Assembly: GCF_010548465.1 (NCBI RefSeq)
Contig: NZ_JAAGMD010000791.1
Span: forward strand, 27,144-91,143
Length of the DNA: 64,000 nucleotides
Origin: Streptomyces sp. SID14436
GTDB lineage: Bacteria; Actinomycetota; Actinomycetes; Streptomycetales; Streptomycetaceae
Direction of reading: 5' to 3'
Shown here in pieces: positions 18,657 to 26,804 of the stretch. Under the pieces are notes generated by a model, which made no database searches, was not told the DNA's origin, and saw only the letters and a list, made by a program, of their open reading frames with translations. The translations under genes were made by a program, and so were the position numbers. How positions within the stretch are numbered: position 1 is the first letter of the stretch; each line of letters opens with the position of its first letter.

Positions 18657-18953
18657 TCAGACCTGTGTGACCGCTTCGAAGACCGTGACGCGGTTGTCGT
18701 CGGCGAGCGAGGGGGTGGGGTCGGCGTGCGCGGCGCGGAACGCCTCCGACAAGGTGTAGGCGGTGAACGCGGTGTCGTCCTCGAAGTCGGGGACGGCCAG
18801 GTAGCCGTGTGCGCCCTTGCGGGGACGCAGCAGCCGTGTGTTGCGCAGCCCCGGCACGTCGGTAAGGGTGGCGCGCATGCTGGCGGTGAAGTTGTCCTCG
18901 AACGCGCCCTGGGCGGGCGCGGCGACGGTGAACTCGGTGACGGCGGTGAACAT
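18657..18953 (-). CDS. Antibiotic-biosynthesis-monooxygenase-like (ABM) domain protein
   Basis: A 98-residue protein beginning MFTAVTEFTVAAP, with the beta-alpha-beta pattern of dimeric ABM/Dabb ferredoxin-like folds. A conserved-type stretch PGLRNTRLLRP is near residue 40. The start at 18953 is preferred over an upstream in-frame ATG because the domain starts there and AGAAGA lies upstream. It is 118 bp downstream of the MMPL exporter gene on the same strand and could be co-transcribed. No substrate can be assigned. Confidence 0.6.
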   Translation of the reverse strand: MFTAVTEFTVAAPAQGAFEDNFTASMRATLTDVPGLRNTRLLRPRKGAHGYLAVPDFEDDTAFTAYTLSEAFRAAHADPTPSLADDNRVTVFEAVTQV

Positions 18954-19071
18954 TCCTGTCTTCTTTCGGTTGTTGGCGTGATGTCGGTGGTTGTCCCGCC
19001 CGGCCGGGGCCCGCACGGCGATGGCGGTGATGTGCACCGCGTGTCCGATCGAGTCCCTCTGCGGGGTGCGG

Positions 19072-21624
19072 TTACCGGGCTGGAGTTGGGCTCGGGGTCG
19101 CGGCCGGCTGAGGGAGCTTGCCTGTGCGGCGGGCCCAGATTTCGAACGCGACAGTCATGAACGGGGGTACGGCGGCCAGCAGGGCGAAGATCGTGGTCCG
19201 GCCCAGCCGCCACTTCAGCCGGATCGCGACCAGGATGGTCAGGGACACGTAGACGATGAAGGCGGCACCGTGGAGGGTGCCGAAGATCCGTACGCCGAGT
19301 TCGGTGGTTTCGGGAATGTACTTGAAGTACATTCCGGCCAGCAGGCCCGCCCATGTGCACGCTTCGATGACCGCGATCCAGGTGAACGCGCGCAGCAGAC
19401 GCCCGGAGCCGGTTTCGGCAGCCCGTGTGGCCGGCACGTCGGCGGAAGGCGGTTCGGAAGTGGGCGTGGAAGGCGTCTGCGGGGTGCCTGGGCGTGCAGG
19501 CCACAGGGCGCGGTCGCCGAGCAGGCGGACGATGGCGGGGACCAGGAGCGGGCGGATGAGGAAGGTGTCCAGCAGGATGCCGAAGGCCATGGCGAAGCCG
19601 AACTGGAACAGTTCGCGGATCGGCTGGGTCATCAGGACGGCGAAGGTCGCCGCGAGGATGAGGCCCGCGGAGGAGATGACGCCGCCGGTGCGTGTCAGGG
19701 CGGCGGTGATCGCCTTCGCTGGGGGCTGGGTGCGCAGTTCCTGCTTGAACCGGCTCATGATGAAGATGTTGTAGTCGACGCCGAGCGCGACGAGGAAGAC
19801 GAAGATGTACGCGGTGACGCGGTTGCCGATGCCGTCGTCACCGAGGACGGTCACGGTGAAGAAGGTGGTGGCGCCCAGGGTGGCCAGGAACGACAGGATC
19901 AGGGTCGCGACCAGGTAGAGCGGAGCAAGGAGCGAGCGGAGCAGCAGGACGAGGACCGCGGTGACGAGGGCCAGGACCAGGAGCTCGATAAGGGTCGTGT
20001 CGCGGTCGAGGGCGGAGCGGATGTCGGCGTTCTGCGCGGTCTCACCGCCGATGAGCACCGTGGCGTCCTGCACTCCGGCGGCCTGGGCCGCGGACTGTGT
20101 GGCCTGCTTGAGGGGACCGATCGCATCGAGTGCCTTGGAGCTGTAGGGGTCGAGGTCGAGGACGACCTCGTAGAAGACGGTCTTGCCGTCCTTGCCCATG
20201 CGGGGGTCTGCGACACGGCTGACGTGATCGGCATCGGTGAGCGCGGTGGCGATGTCGGCGGGTGCGGGGCTGGAGCGCAGGTTGTCCTGGGAATGGACGA
20301 CGACGGTACTGGGGGCGATCTCGCCGGGCCCGAATTCCTCCTGGATGAGGTGCTGCCCGTGCTCCGACTCGGTTGCGGCGCGGAAACCGCTGAGGGTGTT
20401 GAAGCTCTCCTGGTAGCCGAGCAGTCCCGCGCTCAGCACCACGAGGAGTGCGATCACGGCCGAGGCCACCTTGACGGGGGCCCGGGCGACCAGGGCGGCG
20501 ATGCGGTGCCAGATGCCTGCGCCGCGACTGCGTTCGGCGGCCTTGTCCACGCCTCCGGGCCAGAAGACGCCCCTACCCAGCAGGAGGACCAGGGCGGGGA
20601 TGAAGGTGAACGCCACCAGCGCCATGACGGCCACGCCCAGGGCGAGGTACGGTCCGAAGCCATGAAGTGCCGGGGAGACGGCCACGAGCAGGGCGAACAT
20701 GGCGAGCACGATGGTTGAGGCGCTGGCGAGGACGGACTCGGCGGTGCGGCGCACGGCGGTCTGCATCGCGCGGGCGCGGTCTGGCTCGTCGAGCAGGGTC
20801 TCGCGGTAGCGGGCGGTGATGATCAGCGCGTAGTCCGTGCCCACCCCGAACACCAGCACGGTCATGATCGAGGCGGTCTGGGAGCTGACCATGATGACTC
20901 CGGCGTCCGCGAGAATCGCGCCGAGCGTCTCCGCCACGCGCATAGCCACGCCCACGGCAAGAAGCGGCACGAGCGCCATCAGGGGCGAGCGGTAGATCGC
21001 CAGCAGGATGATCAGGACCAGCACGATGGTGGCCAGCAGCAGGACTTTGTCACCGCCGCTGAAGACCTTCACGGTGTCGGTGGCGATCCCGGCGGGGCCG
21101 GTCACCGCGACGTCGGCGGGCTCGGCCCGGTCGGACGCGAGGGCACGCACCTCGTCGACCGCGTTCTGGAAGGACTCGTCCGAGGGGCTTCCCTTCATGG
21201 GCACGATGACCAGCTGAGCACCGCGGTCCTGCGAGACCAACTCGGTCACGGCGTCGGGAGCGGTCACCGTGGAGACCACGCTCACGACATGGTCGGGTCG
21301 GCTGGTTCCGGAAAGGGCCGAGGTGATGGCGGCGACCGCCTGCGTGGCGCTCGCCGCGGCGTCGGTGCCCTTGCCGCGGACCACGATGATCGCCGGCGTC
21401 GCGTCCTGGCCCGGAAGCTGGGCTCGGACGAGATCACGAGCCTTCATCGAGTCCGAGGCGGCGGGCGGCAGGTTGGCGGACGCGTTGTCCTCGACGGATT
21501 CCAGGACCGGGGCGACCCCGGCGAGGAGGCCCGCGATCAGGACCCAGAAGGCCACCACCACGGCGGCGCGCTTCTTCGATCCCAGGAGACATCGGAGCAG
21601 AGCGGGGGAGTTCATCGGTTGCAT
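19072..21624 (-). CDS. MMPL-family transporter fused to a C-terminal DUF3817 membrane domain
   Basis: An 850-residue RND-superfamily exporter. The core has two repeats, each with a large loop followed by a bundle of helices. GTDYALIITARYRE and GVDYNIFIMSRFKQE are the paired signature segments that carry the proton-relay Asp. After a Pro/Ser/Thr-rich linker (about 720-740) the last ~110 residues form a separate 3-4-helix domain (FTWIAVIEACTWAGLLAGM ... FGTLHGAAFIVYV) typical of free-standing DUF3817 proteins. ATG 21624 is chosen over GTG 21648 because GAAGG lies 8 nt upstream. Divergent from a TetR gene. MMPL proteins export lipids or drugs; TetR pairing suggests drug or metabolite efflux. Confidence 0.9.
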   Translation of the reverse strand: MQPMNSPALLRCLLGSKKRAAVVVAFWVLIAGLLAGVAPVLESVEDNASANLPPAASDSMKARDLVRAQLPGQDATPAIIVVRGKGTDAAASATQAVAAITSALSGTSRPDHVVSVVSTVTAPDAVTELVSQDRGAQLVIVPMKGSPSDESFQNAVDEVRALASDRAEPADVAVTGPAGIATDTVKVFSGGDKVLLLATIVLVLIILLAIYRSPLMALVPLLAVGVAMRVAETLGAILADAGVIMVSSQTASIMTVLVFGVGTDYALIITARYRETLLDEPDRARAMQTAVRRTAESVLASASTIVLAMFALLVAVSPALHGFGPYLALGVAVMALVAFTFIPALVLLLGRGVFWPGGVDKAAERSRGAGIWHRIAALVARAPVKVASAVIALLVVLSAGLLGYQESFNTLSGFRAATESEHGQHLIQEEFGPGEIAPSTVVVHSQDNLRSSPAPADIATALTDADHVSRVADPRMGKDGKTVFYEVVLDLDPYSSKALDAIGPLKQATQSAAQAAGVQDATVLIGGETAQNADIRSALDRDTTLIELLVLALVTAVLVLLLRSLLAPLYLVATLILSFLATLGATTFFTVTVLGDDGIGNRVTAYIFVFLVALGVDYNIFIMSRFKQELRTQPPAKAITAALTRTGGVISSAGLILAATFAVLMTQPIRELFQFGFAMAFGILLDTFLIRPLLVPAIVRLLGDRALWPARPGTPQTPSTPTSEPPSADVPATRAAETGSGRLLRAFTWIAVIEACTWAGLLAGMYFKYIPETTELGVRIFGTLHGAAFIVYVSLTILVAIRLKWRLGRTTIFALLAAVPPFMTVAFEIWARRTGKLPQPAATPSPTPAR

Positions 21625-21656
21625 CGGGCAGCCTTCGGCAGGAAGCACGGACAGGC

Positions 21657-21679
21657 CTTAGCGACAGGGTGTCTCTAAG
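21657..21679. promoter_or_regulatory. Probable TetR operator
   Basis: A 23-bp inverted repeat, CTTAGCGACA-GGG-TGTCTCTAAG, has 9 of 10 paired positions. It sits in the 146-bp region between the MMPL and TetR genes. On the minus strand a TTGACG box lies immediately upstream of it, so repressor binding would block the exporter promoter. Confidence 0.75.
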
Positions 21680-21770
21680 TTGCGTCAAACTAACACAGGC
21701 CCCCTCGGCGCCTCGGACGCGGGGATAGATTGGCGTGGGACGGCGCAGCACCCGAGGCGGAGCGGAGAGA

Positions 21771-22367
21771 ATGCCCAAGATCGAAGCCGGCAGCGTCCAG
21801 GAGCACCGGGCCCAGCGGCTCGCGCAGCTGATCGACGCGGCCGAGGCAATCCTGAACGAGAGCGGTGTGGAGGCCCTCACCGCGGGCGCGGTCGCCGCAC
21901 GGGCCGGCATCGCCCGCAACAGCATCTACCGTTACTTCGACTCCATCGACGACCTGCTCGAACTCGTCGTCACCCGGGAGTTCCCCGACTGGATCGACGC
22001 TGTGGAGCGGGCCATCGCGGCCGAGACCTCACCCGAGGAGCAGATGGCCGCCTACGTCAGGGCCAATCTCGAACAGGCCGCTCGCGGCACCCACGGCTGG
22101 CGGGCCGCGCTCTCGCGCGGCTCCCTCTCGCCGTCGGCGCGGGAGCGGGTGAGGAGCCTGCACATCTCGCTGCACGAGGCGCTCGCCCGGGTCGTGCGCG
22201 AACTGGGGCAGCCGCAGCCCGAGCTGACCGTGGCGGTGGTCCAGGCAGTTGTCGATGCATGCATCCGCAGAGTCGACCAGGGCGACGATCTGACGACCGT
22301 GTCCGACTTCGCGGCGGGAGCGACGCGTCGACTGCTCGCGGACGACGACTTGCCGCATCACCCGTGA
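21771..22367 (+). CDS. TetR-family transcriptional regulator
   Basis: A 198-residue regulator. The N-terminal helix-turn-helix reads AAEAILNESGVEALTAGAVAA followed by GIARNSIYRYF (residues 24-55). The C-terminal helical domain is ligand-binding. The ATG at 21771 has GGAGAG close upstream. Divergent from the MMPL exporter gene, which it probably represses through the palindrome at 21657-21679. Confidence 0.9.
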   Translation: MPKIEAGSVQEHRAQRLAQLIDAAEAILNESGVEALTAGAVAARAGIARNSIYRYFDSIDDLLELVVTREFPDWIDAVERAIAAETSPEEQMAAYVRANLEQAARGTHGWRAALSRGSLSPSARERVRSLHISLHEALARVVRELGQPQPELTVAVVQAVVDACIRRVDQGDDLTTVSDFAAGATRRLLADDDLPHHP

Positions 22368-22502
22368 CGCACCCCGCCCGGGCGGCTCACAGGCCCGTCG
22401 ATAGCGAAGCCCCGGCAGAACGAGCCCGATCCTGAGCCGCCCCGGACCGTGACGCAGACCGCTGGTGGCTCACATACGGGCTAAAGCCCAAGGCCGTGAA
22501 GT

Positions 22503-23040
22503 TTACGATCCGCGATCTGACGTCAAGATGCCGATGCTGATGGTGGCCTTGTAGGTGTGGCGGTCGACCCTGAGGCTCTTGTAGGCGTATCGGGACAGGG
22601 GCCGTTTGACCGCGCGGGGGCCGAGGCGGGTTCGCCGTGCGGGCATGAGAGTGCCCAGGACCGCGTGCCCGATCGTGCCGACAAGGTCGATGACGGTGTC
22701 GGCGATCACGCCTTGGGCCTGGACGACCTGGTCGCGGGCGGTGTTCAGGGCGATGGGGAAGCTGCAGCGGTCGGGAGCGGTGCCGGACGCCTGGGCCGCG
22801 TCGGCCATGGCGATCCGGATCACCTGATAGGCGGTCAGGAGCGCGTAGATCTCCTGGGCGATGCCGGGCCAGGTCCTCGAGCGCAGGACGCGTCGGCCGA
22901 GCATCGATTTCTTGATCTCGAGGTAGGCCGGTTCCACTTCCCAGCGCTCGTGGCACAGCCTGACCAGGTCGAACGCCGGGTGGGTGCGGTGGGTAAGGAG
23001 CGTGGCGCCCAGCCGGTAGGCGCCGGTGCGGGGCCGGCCT
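22503..23040 (-). pseudogene. IS4-family transposase, C-terminal remnant
   Basis: About 175 residues of an IS4-type DDE transposase C-terminus remain open, from YRLGATLLTHRTHPA through CHERWEVEPAYLEIKK to the end near SIGILTSDRGS. The HERWEVE segment holds the last catalytic Glu region. The N-terminal two thirds and any upstream terminal repeat are missing. The frame breaks near 23040, directly against a peptidase fragment, so this is a relic and not an active insertion sequence. Confidence 0.8.
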
Positions 23041-23220
23041 CTCCCTGGCCGTGGCCATGGGAACGGTGGCTCTGCCCGCCGTCACCACCGCCCGGGCCGC
23101 CGCGGACCGCGGCACGACGGCCGCGGCCGCCGACCCGAAGCCCGTCGACCGGGCCGTCGCCGCCGCGGACAAGGTCACCTCCAGCGGATTCGACGCCCTC
23201 GCCAAGGGACCCGACGAGCG
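23041..23220 (+). pseudogene. M4-type metallopeptidase, N-terminal fragment
   Basis: The frame encodes the end of a signal peptide (LAVAMGTVALPAVTTARA) and the start of a propeptide with AADKVTSSGFDALAKGPDE. This resembles the propeptide start of Streptomyces M4 neutral metalloproteases. It lacks its start codon and ends in unrelated sequence near 23220, so the catalytic domain is absent. It appears to have been broken by the IS4 element on its left and by a deletion on its right. Confidence 0.55.
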
Positions 23221-23283
23221 TCCCCTCGGACGCGCCGGGAGGAAGCGGAGGTCTGAACTGGACACTTCCGGGCCGGCCGGGTA

Positions 23284-23357
23284 GACAGGCACGCGAAGCC
23301 TCTGGTGGGCACGGTGCTACTGGCCGAGAGCGTGCCCACCAGGGGCTTCGCCCTGTC
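23284..23357. terminator. Long bidirectional terminator hairpin
   Basis: A 21-bp stem (23293-23313 with 23331-23351, one G-T wobble) is extended by GACAGG/CCTGTC (23284-23289 and 23352-23357) and followed by TTT. It is probably the original terminator of the broken peptidase gene. It insulates the potassium-uptake genes downstream. Confidence 0.75.
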
Positions 23358-23446
23358 TTTCACGCAGTGCGGCTACCCGGCTCACCAGGACAGGCGGGCG
23401 GGAGATCGGCGGATGTGAGTCGGGGCGGCACACCGGAGGTGGCGTG

Positions 23447-24787
23447 ATGGATCGCCTTGGACGGCGGCGGCACCCGGCGCAGATCGTGGTGGCGGGGTTC
23501 GCCGCGACGATCGCGGTCGGGACCGTCCTGCTGATGCTGCCGTTCGCTCGTCAGGGGCCTGGTGCGGCCGGCATGCCGGACGCCCTGTTCACCGCCGCAT
23601 CCGCGGTCTGCCTGACCGGTCTGACCGTCGTCGACACGCCGGCCTACTGGACGGGATTCGGACACGCCGTGATCCTCGGGCTGATCCAGGTGGGCGGGTT
23701 CGGGATCATGACGTTCGCGTCGCTGCTGATGGTCCTGGTCTCCCACCGGCTCGGGCTGCGCGCGCGCATGACGGCCGCGGCGGAGACGAAAACCCTCAGC
23801 CTGGGGGACGTGCGCAGAGTGATCGCCGGCGTGGTCGCCACCAGCCTGTCGCTCGAAGCGCTCACGGCTCTCGTTCTGACCGTACGCTTCGCGGTCGGCT
23901 ACGACGAACCCTGGCTGCGGGCACTGTGGCTGGGGGTCTTCCATTCCGTGTCGGCCTTCAACAACGCCGGGTTCGTGCTGTATCCCAACAGCCTGATGCT
24001 CTTCACGACTGATGCCTGGATCTGTCTGCCCATCGCCTTCGCGGCCATCGCGGGCGGGCTGGGTTTCCCGGTTCTCCTGGAGCTGCGCCGCCGTCTGCAC
24101 CGGCCGCGCACCTGGTCTCTGCACACGAAGATCGTGCTCTTCTTCAGCGCCGCCTTTCTGATCGGAGGCAGCGTTTTCGTCACGGCGATCGAGTGGTCGA
24201 ATCCGGCCACGCTCGGCCCGCTCGACGTGAGTGACAAAATACTCGCCGGCTTCTTCCAAGGGGGCGCGATGCCCCGGAGCGCCGGATTCAACAGTCTCGA
24301 CATCAGCGGAATGAACTCCGCGACCTGGCTGGGTGTGGACGTCCTGATGTTCGTCGGCGGCGCCAGTGCGGGCACGGCCGGCGGCATCAAGATCACCACC
24401 TTTGCCGTTCTCTTCTTCGTCGTCTACGCCGAAGTGCGCGGCGAGAGCACGGTCAATATCTTCAGCCGTCGCCTGCACGGCGACGTGCAGCGGCAGGCTC
24501 TGACCATCGTCCTGCTGTCCATGGCCGCCGTGGTACTCTCCACGATCGCCGTCATGGTTTCCACCGTCATCAGCCTGGACCAGGTCCTGTTCGAGGTGAT
24601 CTCCGCGTTCGCCACCGTGGGGCTGACCACCGGCATCACCTCCAGTCTGCCGACCGCGCATCAGCTACTGCTGGTCGTGCTGATGTTCATCGGCCGCCTC
24701 GGACCGATCATGGTGGCGTCGGCTCTGGCCCTGCGTTCACGTGTCCGTATGTACGACCTGCCCGAGGAGCGACCCGTCATTGGCTAG
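23447..24787 (+). CDS. Ktr/Trk-type potassium channel subunit (KtrB/TrkH)
   Basis: A 446-residue membrane protein with four M1-P-M2 repeats. Filter-loop segments are visible in all four: CLTGLTV, AFNNAGF, RSAGFNS and TVGLTTG. The length is closer to KtrB (~450) than to TrkH (~480). ATG 23447 is chosen because GGAGGT lies 6 nt upstream; the GTG immediately before it is an alternative. The last 8 bases overlap the RCK-subunit gene. Function: K+ uptake across the membrane, gated by the cytosolic RCK ring. Confidence 0.92.
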   Translation: MDRLGRRRHPAQIVVAGFAATIAVGTVLLMLPFARQGPGAAGMPDALFTAASAVCLTGLTVVDTPAYWTGFGHAVILGLIQVGGFGIMTFASLLMVLVSHRLGLRARMTAAAETKTLSLGDVRRVIAGVVATSLSLEALTALVLTVRFAVGYDEPWLRALWLGVFHSVSAFNNAGFVLYPNSLMLFTTDAWICLPIAFAAIAGGLGFPVLLELRRRLHRPRTWSLHTKIVLFFSAAFLIGGSVFVTAIEWSNPATLGPLDVSDKILAGFFQGGAMPRSAGFNSLDISGMNSATWLGVDVLMFVGGASAGTAGGIKITTFAVLFFVVYAEVRGESTVNIFSRRLHGDVQRQALTIVLLSMAAVVLSTIAVMVSTVISLDQVLFEVISAFATVGLTTGITSSLPTAHQLLLVVLMFIGRLGPIMVASALALRSRVRMYDLPEERPVIG

Positions 24788-25505
24788 CCTTTTCTTCTCC
24801 CGGAAGACGCCATCGGTCCGGAGAAGCAGAGCAGGGAGCCGACGCCGAGACACTCGGGCGAGTTCCGTCGCCGTGATCGGCCTGGGCCGGTTCGGCCGGG
24901 CTCTCGCCCTGGAGTTGATCGACGAGGACACCGAAGTCCTGGGTATCGACGAAGACCCCGACACGGTCCAGGCCCTGTCCGGCTCCCTCACTCATGTGGT
25001 GCGCGCCGATTCAACCAAGGAAGAGGTGCTGCGGCAGCTCGGTGTTCACGAGTTCGACCGTGCCGTCGTCGGCATCGGCACCAATCTGGAAGCCAGCATT
25101 CTGACGGCTTCCCTGCTCATTTCCTTCGGCGTCGACGACGTGTGGGCCAAGGCCACCAGTGAGGCGCACGGCCGTATCCTCACCCAGATCGGCGCCCACC
25201 ATGTCATCTACCCCGAGCACGACATGGGGCAGCGCGTCGCCCATCTGGTGCGCGGCCGCATGCTGGACTACATCGAGTTCGAAGACGACTTCGCCATGGT
25301 CAAGACGAGCGCGCCGGCCGACATCGTGGGACTGCCCCTGGGCAGCAGCAACGTACGCACCCGGCACGGCGTCACAGTGGTGGCGATCAAGCGGGCGGGC
25401 GAGGGCTTCACCTACGCCACCGCCGCCACTGTCGTGAAGGAGGGTGACACGATCATCGTCGCCGGGCGCACCCGCCAGACCGAACGCTTCAGTGAACTGA
25501 CGTAG
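24780..25505 (+). CDS. RCK-domain K+ transport regulator (KtrA/TrkA)
   Basis: About 241 residues. After a basic N-terminal extension (about 30 residues), the Rossmann RCK_N domain begins VAVIGLGRFGRALALEL with the GxGxxG nucleotide loop and the acidic strand end LGIDEDP. A C-terminal TrkA_C/RCK_C domain follows (about 160-241). There is only one RCK unit, which fits KtrA, not enterobacterial TrkA with two. The start is TTG at 24780, because GAGGAG lies 10 nt upstream; it overlaps the channel gene by 8 bases. It binds ATP/ADP or NAD(H) and gates the channel. Confidence 0.9.
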   Translation: MASLFFSRKTPSVRRSRAGSRRRDTRASSVAVIGLGRFGRALALELIDEDTEVLGIDEDPDTVQALSGSLTHVVRADSTKEEVLRQLGVHEFDRAVVGIGTNLEASILTASLLISFGVDDVWAKATSEAHGRILTQIGAHHVIYPEHDMGQRVAHLVRGRMLDYIEFEDDFAMVKTSAPADIVGLPLGSSNVRTRHGVTVVAIKRAGEGFTYATAATVVKEGDTIIVAGRTRQTERFSELT

Positions 25506-25688
25506 TGGAGCTCATGACGGAATGACTCCTCGGGGTCGGTTGCCCGACGTCAGGTGCTGTCGGGGTGACAAGACCCGATCGTCCACGGTCTGCGCGATGC
25601 AGAAAGTTACCGAAGACGGATATTGCTTGGAGGGTTCCGGGGTAGCTGCGCTGGGCAATGCTTGGCGCTTCGGAAGTGAGGCGGGTTC

Positions 25689-26138
25689 GTGGATACTGCT
25701 GCCCGAAATGAGGGCCGGGAGCCGCTTGTCGATCGGCCGATCGCGGCGTCCGCCGCCTTCCAGGGCAGCGCGGAGATCGCCGAGGCCCGTGACATGGCCC
25801 GCGACTTCCTCATATCGGTGCGGGCGCAGCACAGACTGCCGGTGTCGGTGCGGGCGATCGGCATGGTGGAGCTGGTCGTGAGCGAGCTGGTCACCAACGC
25901 CCGTAAATACGCGCCCGGCCCGTGCCTGCTGGACCTGGAGATCATCGAGGATGCCGTCCAGATCACCGTGTGGGACAGCGACACCACCCTGCCGGAGGTC
26001 CATGCAGCCGACGCGGAAAGGGTCGGCCAGCACGGACTGGAGATCGTCATGGCGGTGTCCCGGACCTTCTGCGTTCACCAGGAAGCGGTCGGCAAACGGA
26101 TCACCGCGTCCGTGGTACTCACCGACGACGCACGGTAG
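25689..26138 (+). CDS. HATPase_c anti-sigma-factor-like ATP-binding protein
   Basis: 149 residues with an RsbW/SpoIIAB-type GHKL ATPase fold. The N-box region reads ELVVSELVTNARKYAPG (about residue 60), the G1 box is VWDSDTTLP, and the G2 box is QHGLEIV. Streptomycetes encode dozens of such proteins, which act as anti-sigma or signalling kinases. GTG start. No partner antagonist gene is adjacent. Confidence 0.8.
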   Translation: MDTAARNEGREPLVDRPIAASAAFQGSAEIAEARDMARDFLISVRAQHRLPVSVRAIGMVELVVSELVTNARKYAPGPCLLDLEIIEDAVQITVWDSDTTLPEVHAADAERVGQHGLEIVMAVSRTFCVHQEAVGKRITASVVLTDDAR

Positions 26139-26364
26139 AGACACCGCCAGGCCGCCTTGCCTTCCCCCTGGACTGTCGAACGAGAACGTTCCACAGTCCC
26201 GGTCGCGTGGGTAGGGGATGCTCTGTGGTTCGTGGACGGCACGGTCGGGGCCGGTCCGGACGCGGGGTTCGAACGGCCGCCCGTCCCGCAGGGCGGCGCC
26301 CTCCAGGACGGGCGAGCTCGCGGACGCGGTGCCGGGGTGCCCACGGGCACCGGCTGGTAGTGGT

Positions 26365-26625
26365 TCACCCGTGACCGGTACGGCGGGCGCGGTGAACGGC
26401 GACGGCGAGGAGCTCGGCGGGGGGTCCGGCGAGATGTCGGCCGGCAGGCCACACCGCGCGCAGCGAGCGGCGCAGGTCGACGCCCTCCACCTCGACCGGA
26501 ACCAGACGTCCCTGGGCCAGGTCGCCTCGCACCGCGAGCTCGCTGAGGACGGCCGGGCCGGCCCCCGCGACGACCGAGCCCCGCACGGCTGCCGCCGAGC
26601 CCAGTTCCAGCAGCGGACGGGCCTC
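26365..26625 (-). pseudogene. LysR-family regulator, C-terminal fragment
   Basis: The frame encodes the last ~85 residues of a LysR effector-binding domain: LLELGSAAAVRGSVVAGAGPAVLSELAV, then RLVPVEVEGVDLRRSLRAVW. The DNA-binding domain and most of the sensor domain are missing, and the homology starts abruptly at about 26625. Judged to be a deletion remnant. Confidence 0.65.
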
Positions 26626-26626
26626 G

Positions 26627-26646
26627 ACATGTGACATATTACATGG
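26627..26646. promoter_or_regulatory. GTGACAT-type operator upstream of the first aldehyde dehydrogenase
   Basis: The site ACATGTGACATATTACATGG contains the core GTGACAT (26631-26637) and CATGT/ACATG flanks in inverted orientation. It matches elements found before gntR, the hydroxyproline operon and the secreted protease genes. It lies 159 bp before the aldehyde dehydrogenase start, at the edge of the LysR fragment. Confidence 0.5.
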
Positions 26647-26804
26647 TGTTCGTGAGGCGCTTCGCGGCGGCATCGTCATCGGTCCGACGTGTGTCGGTAG
26701 GGCCCCTCCTGCACCCGCTGCGGAACCGATGTCGGCCCGAAGAGGCGGCCCCTGTGACCGTCCGGAGGCCCACTGCGTCATGACTTCATCCCGGAAGGCC
26801 CCCT

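Noticed and set aside
22387..22502. Terminal inverted repeat of the IS4 element
   Set aside because: No matching repeat could be found on the other side, because the left part of the element is gone.
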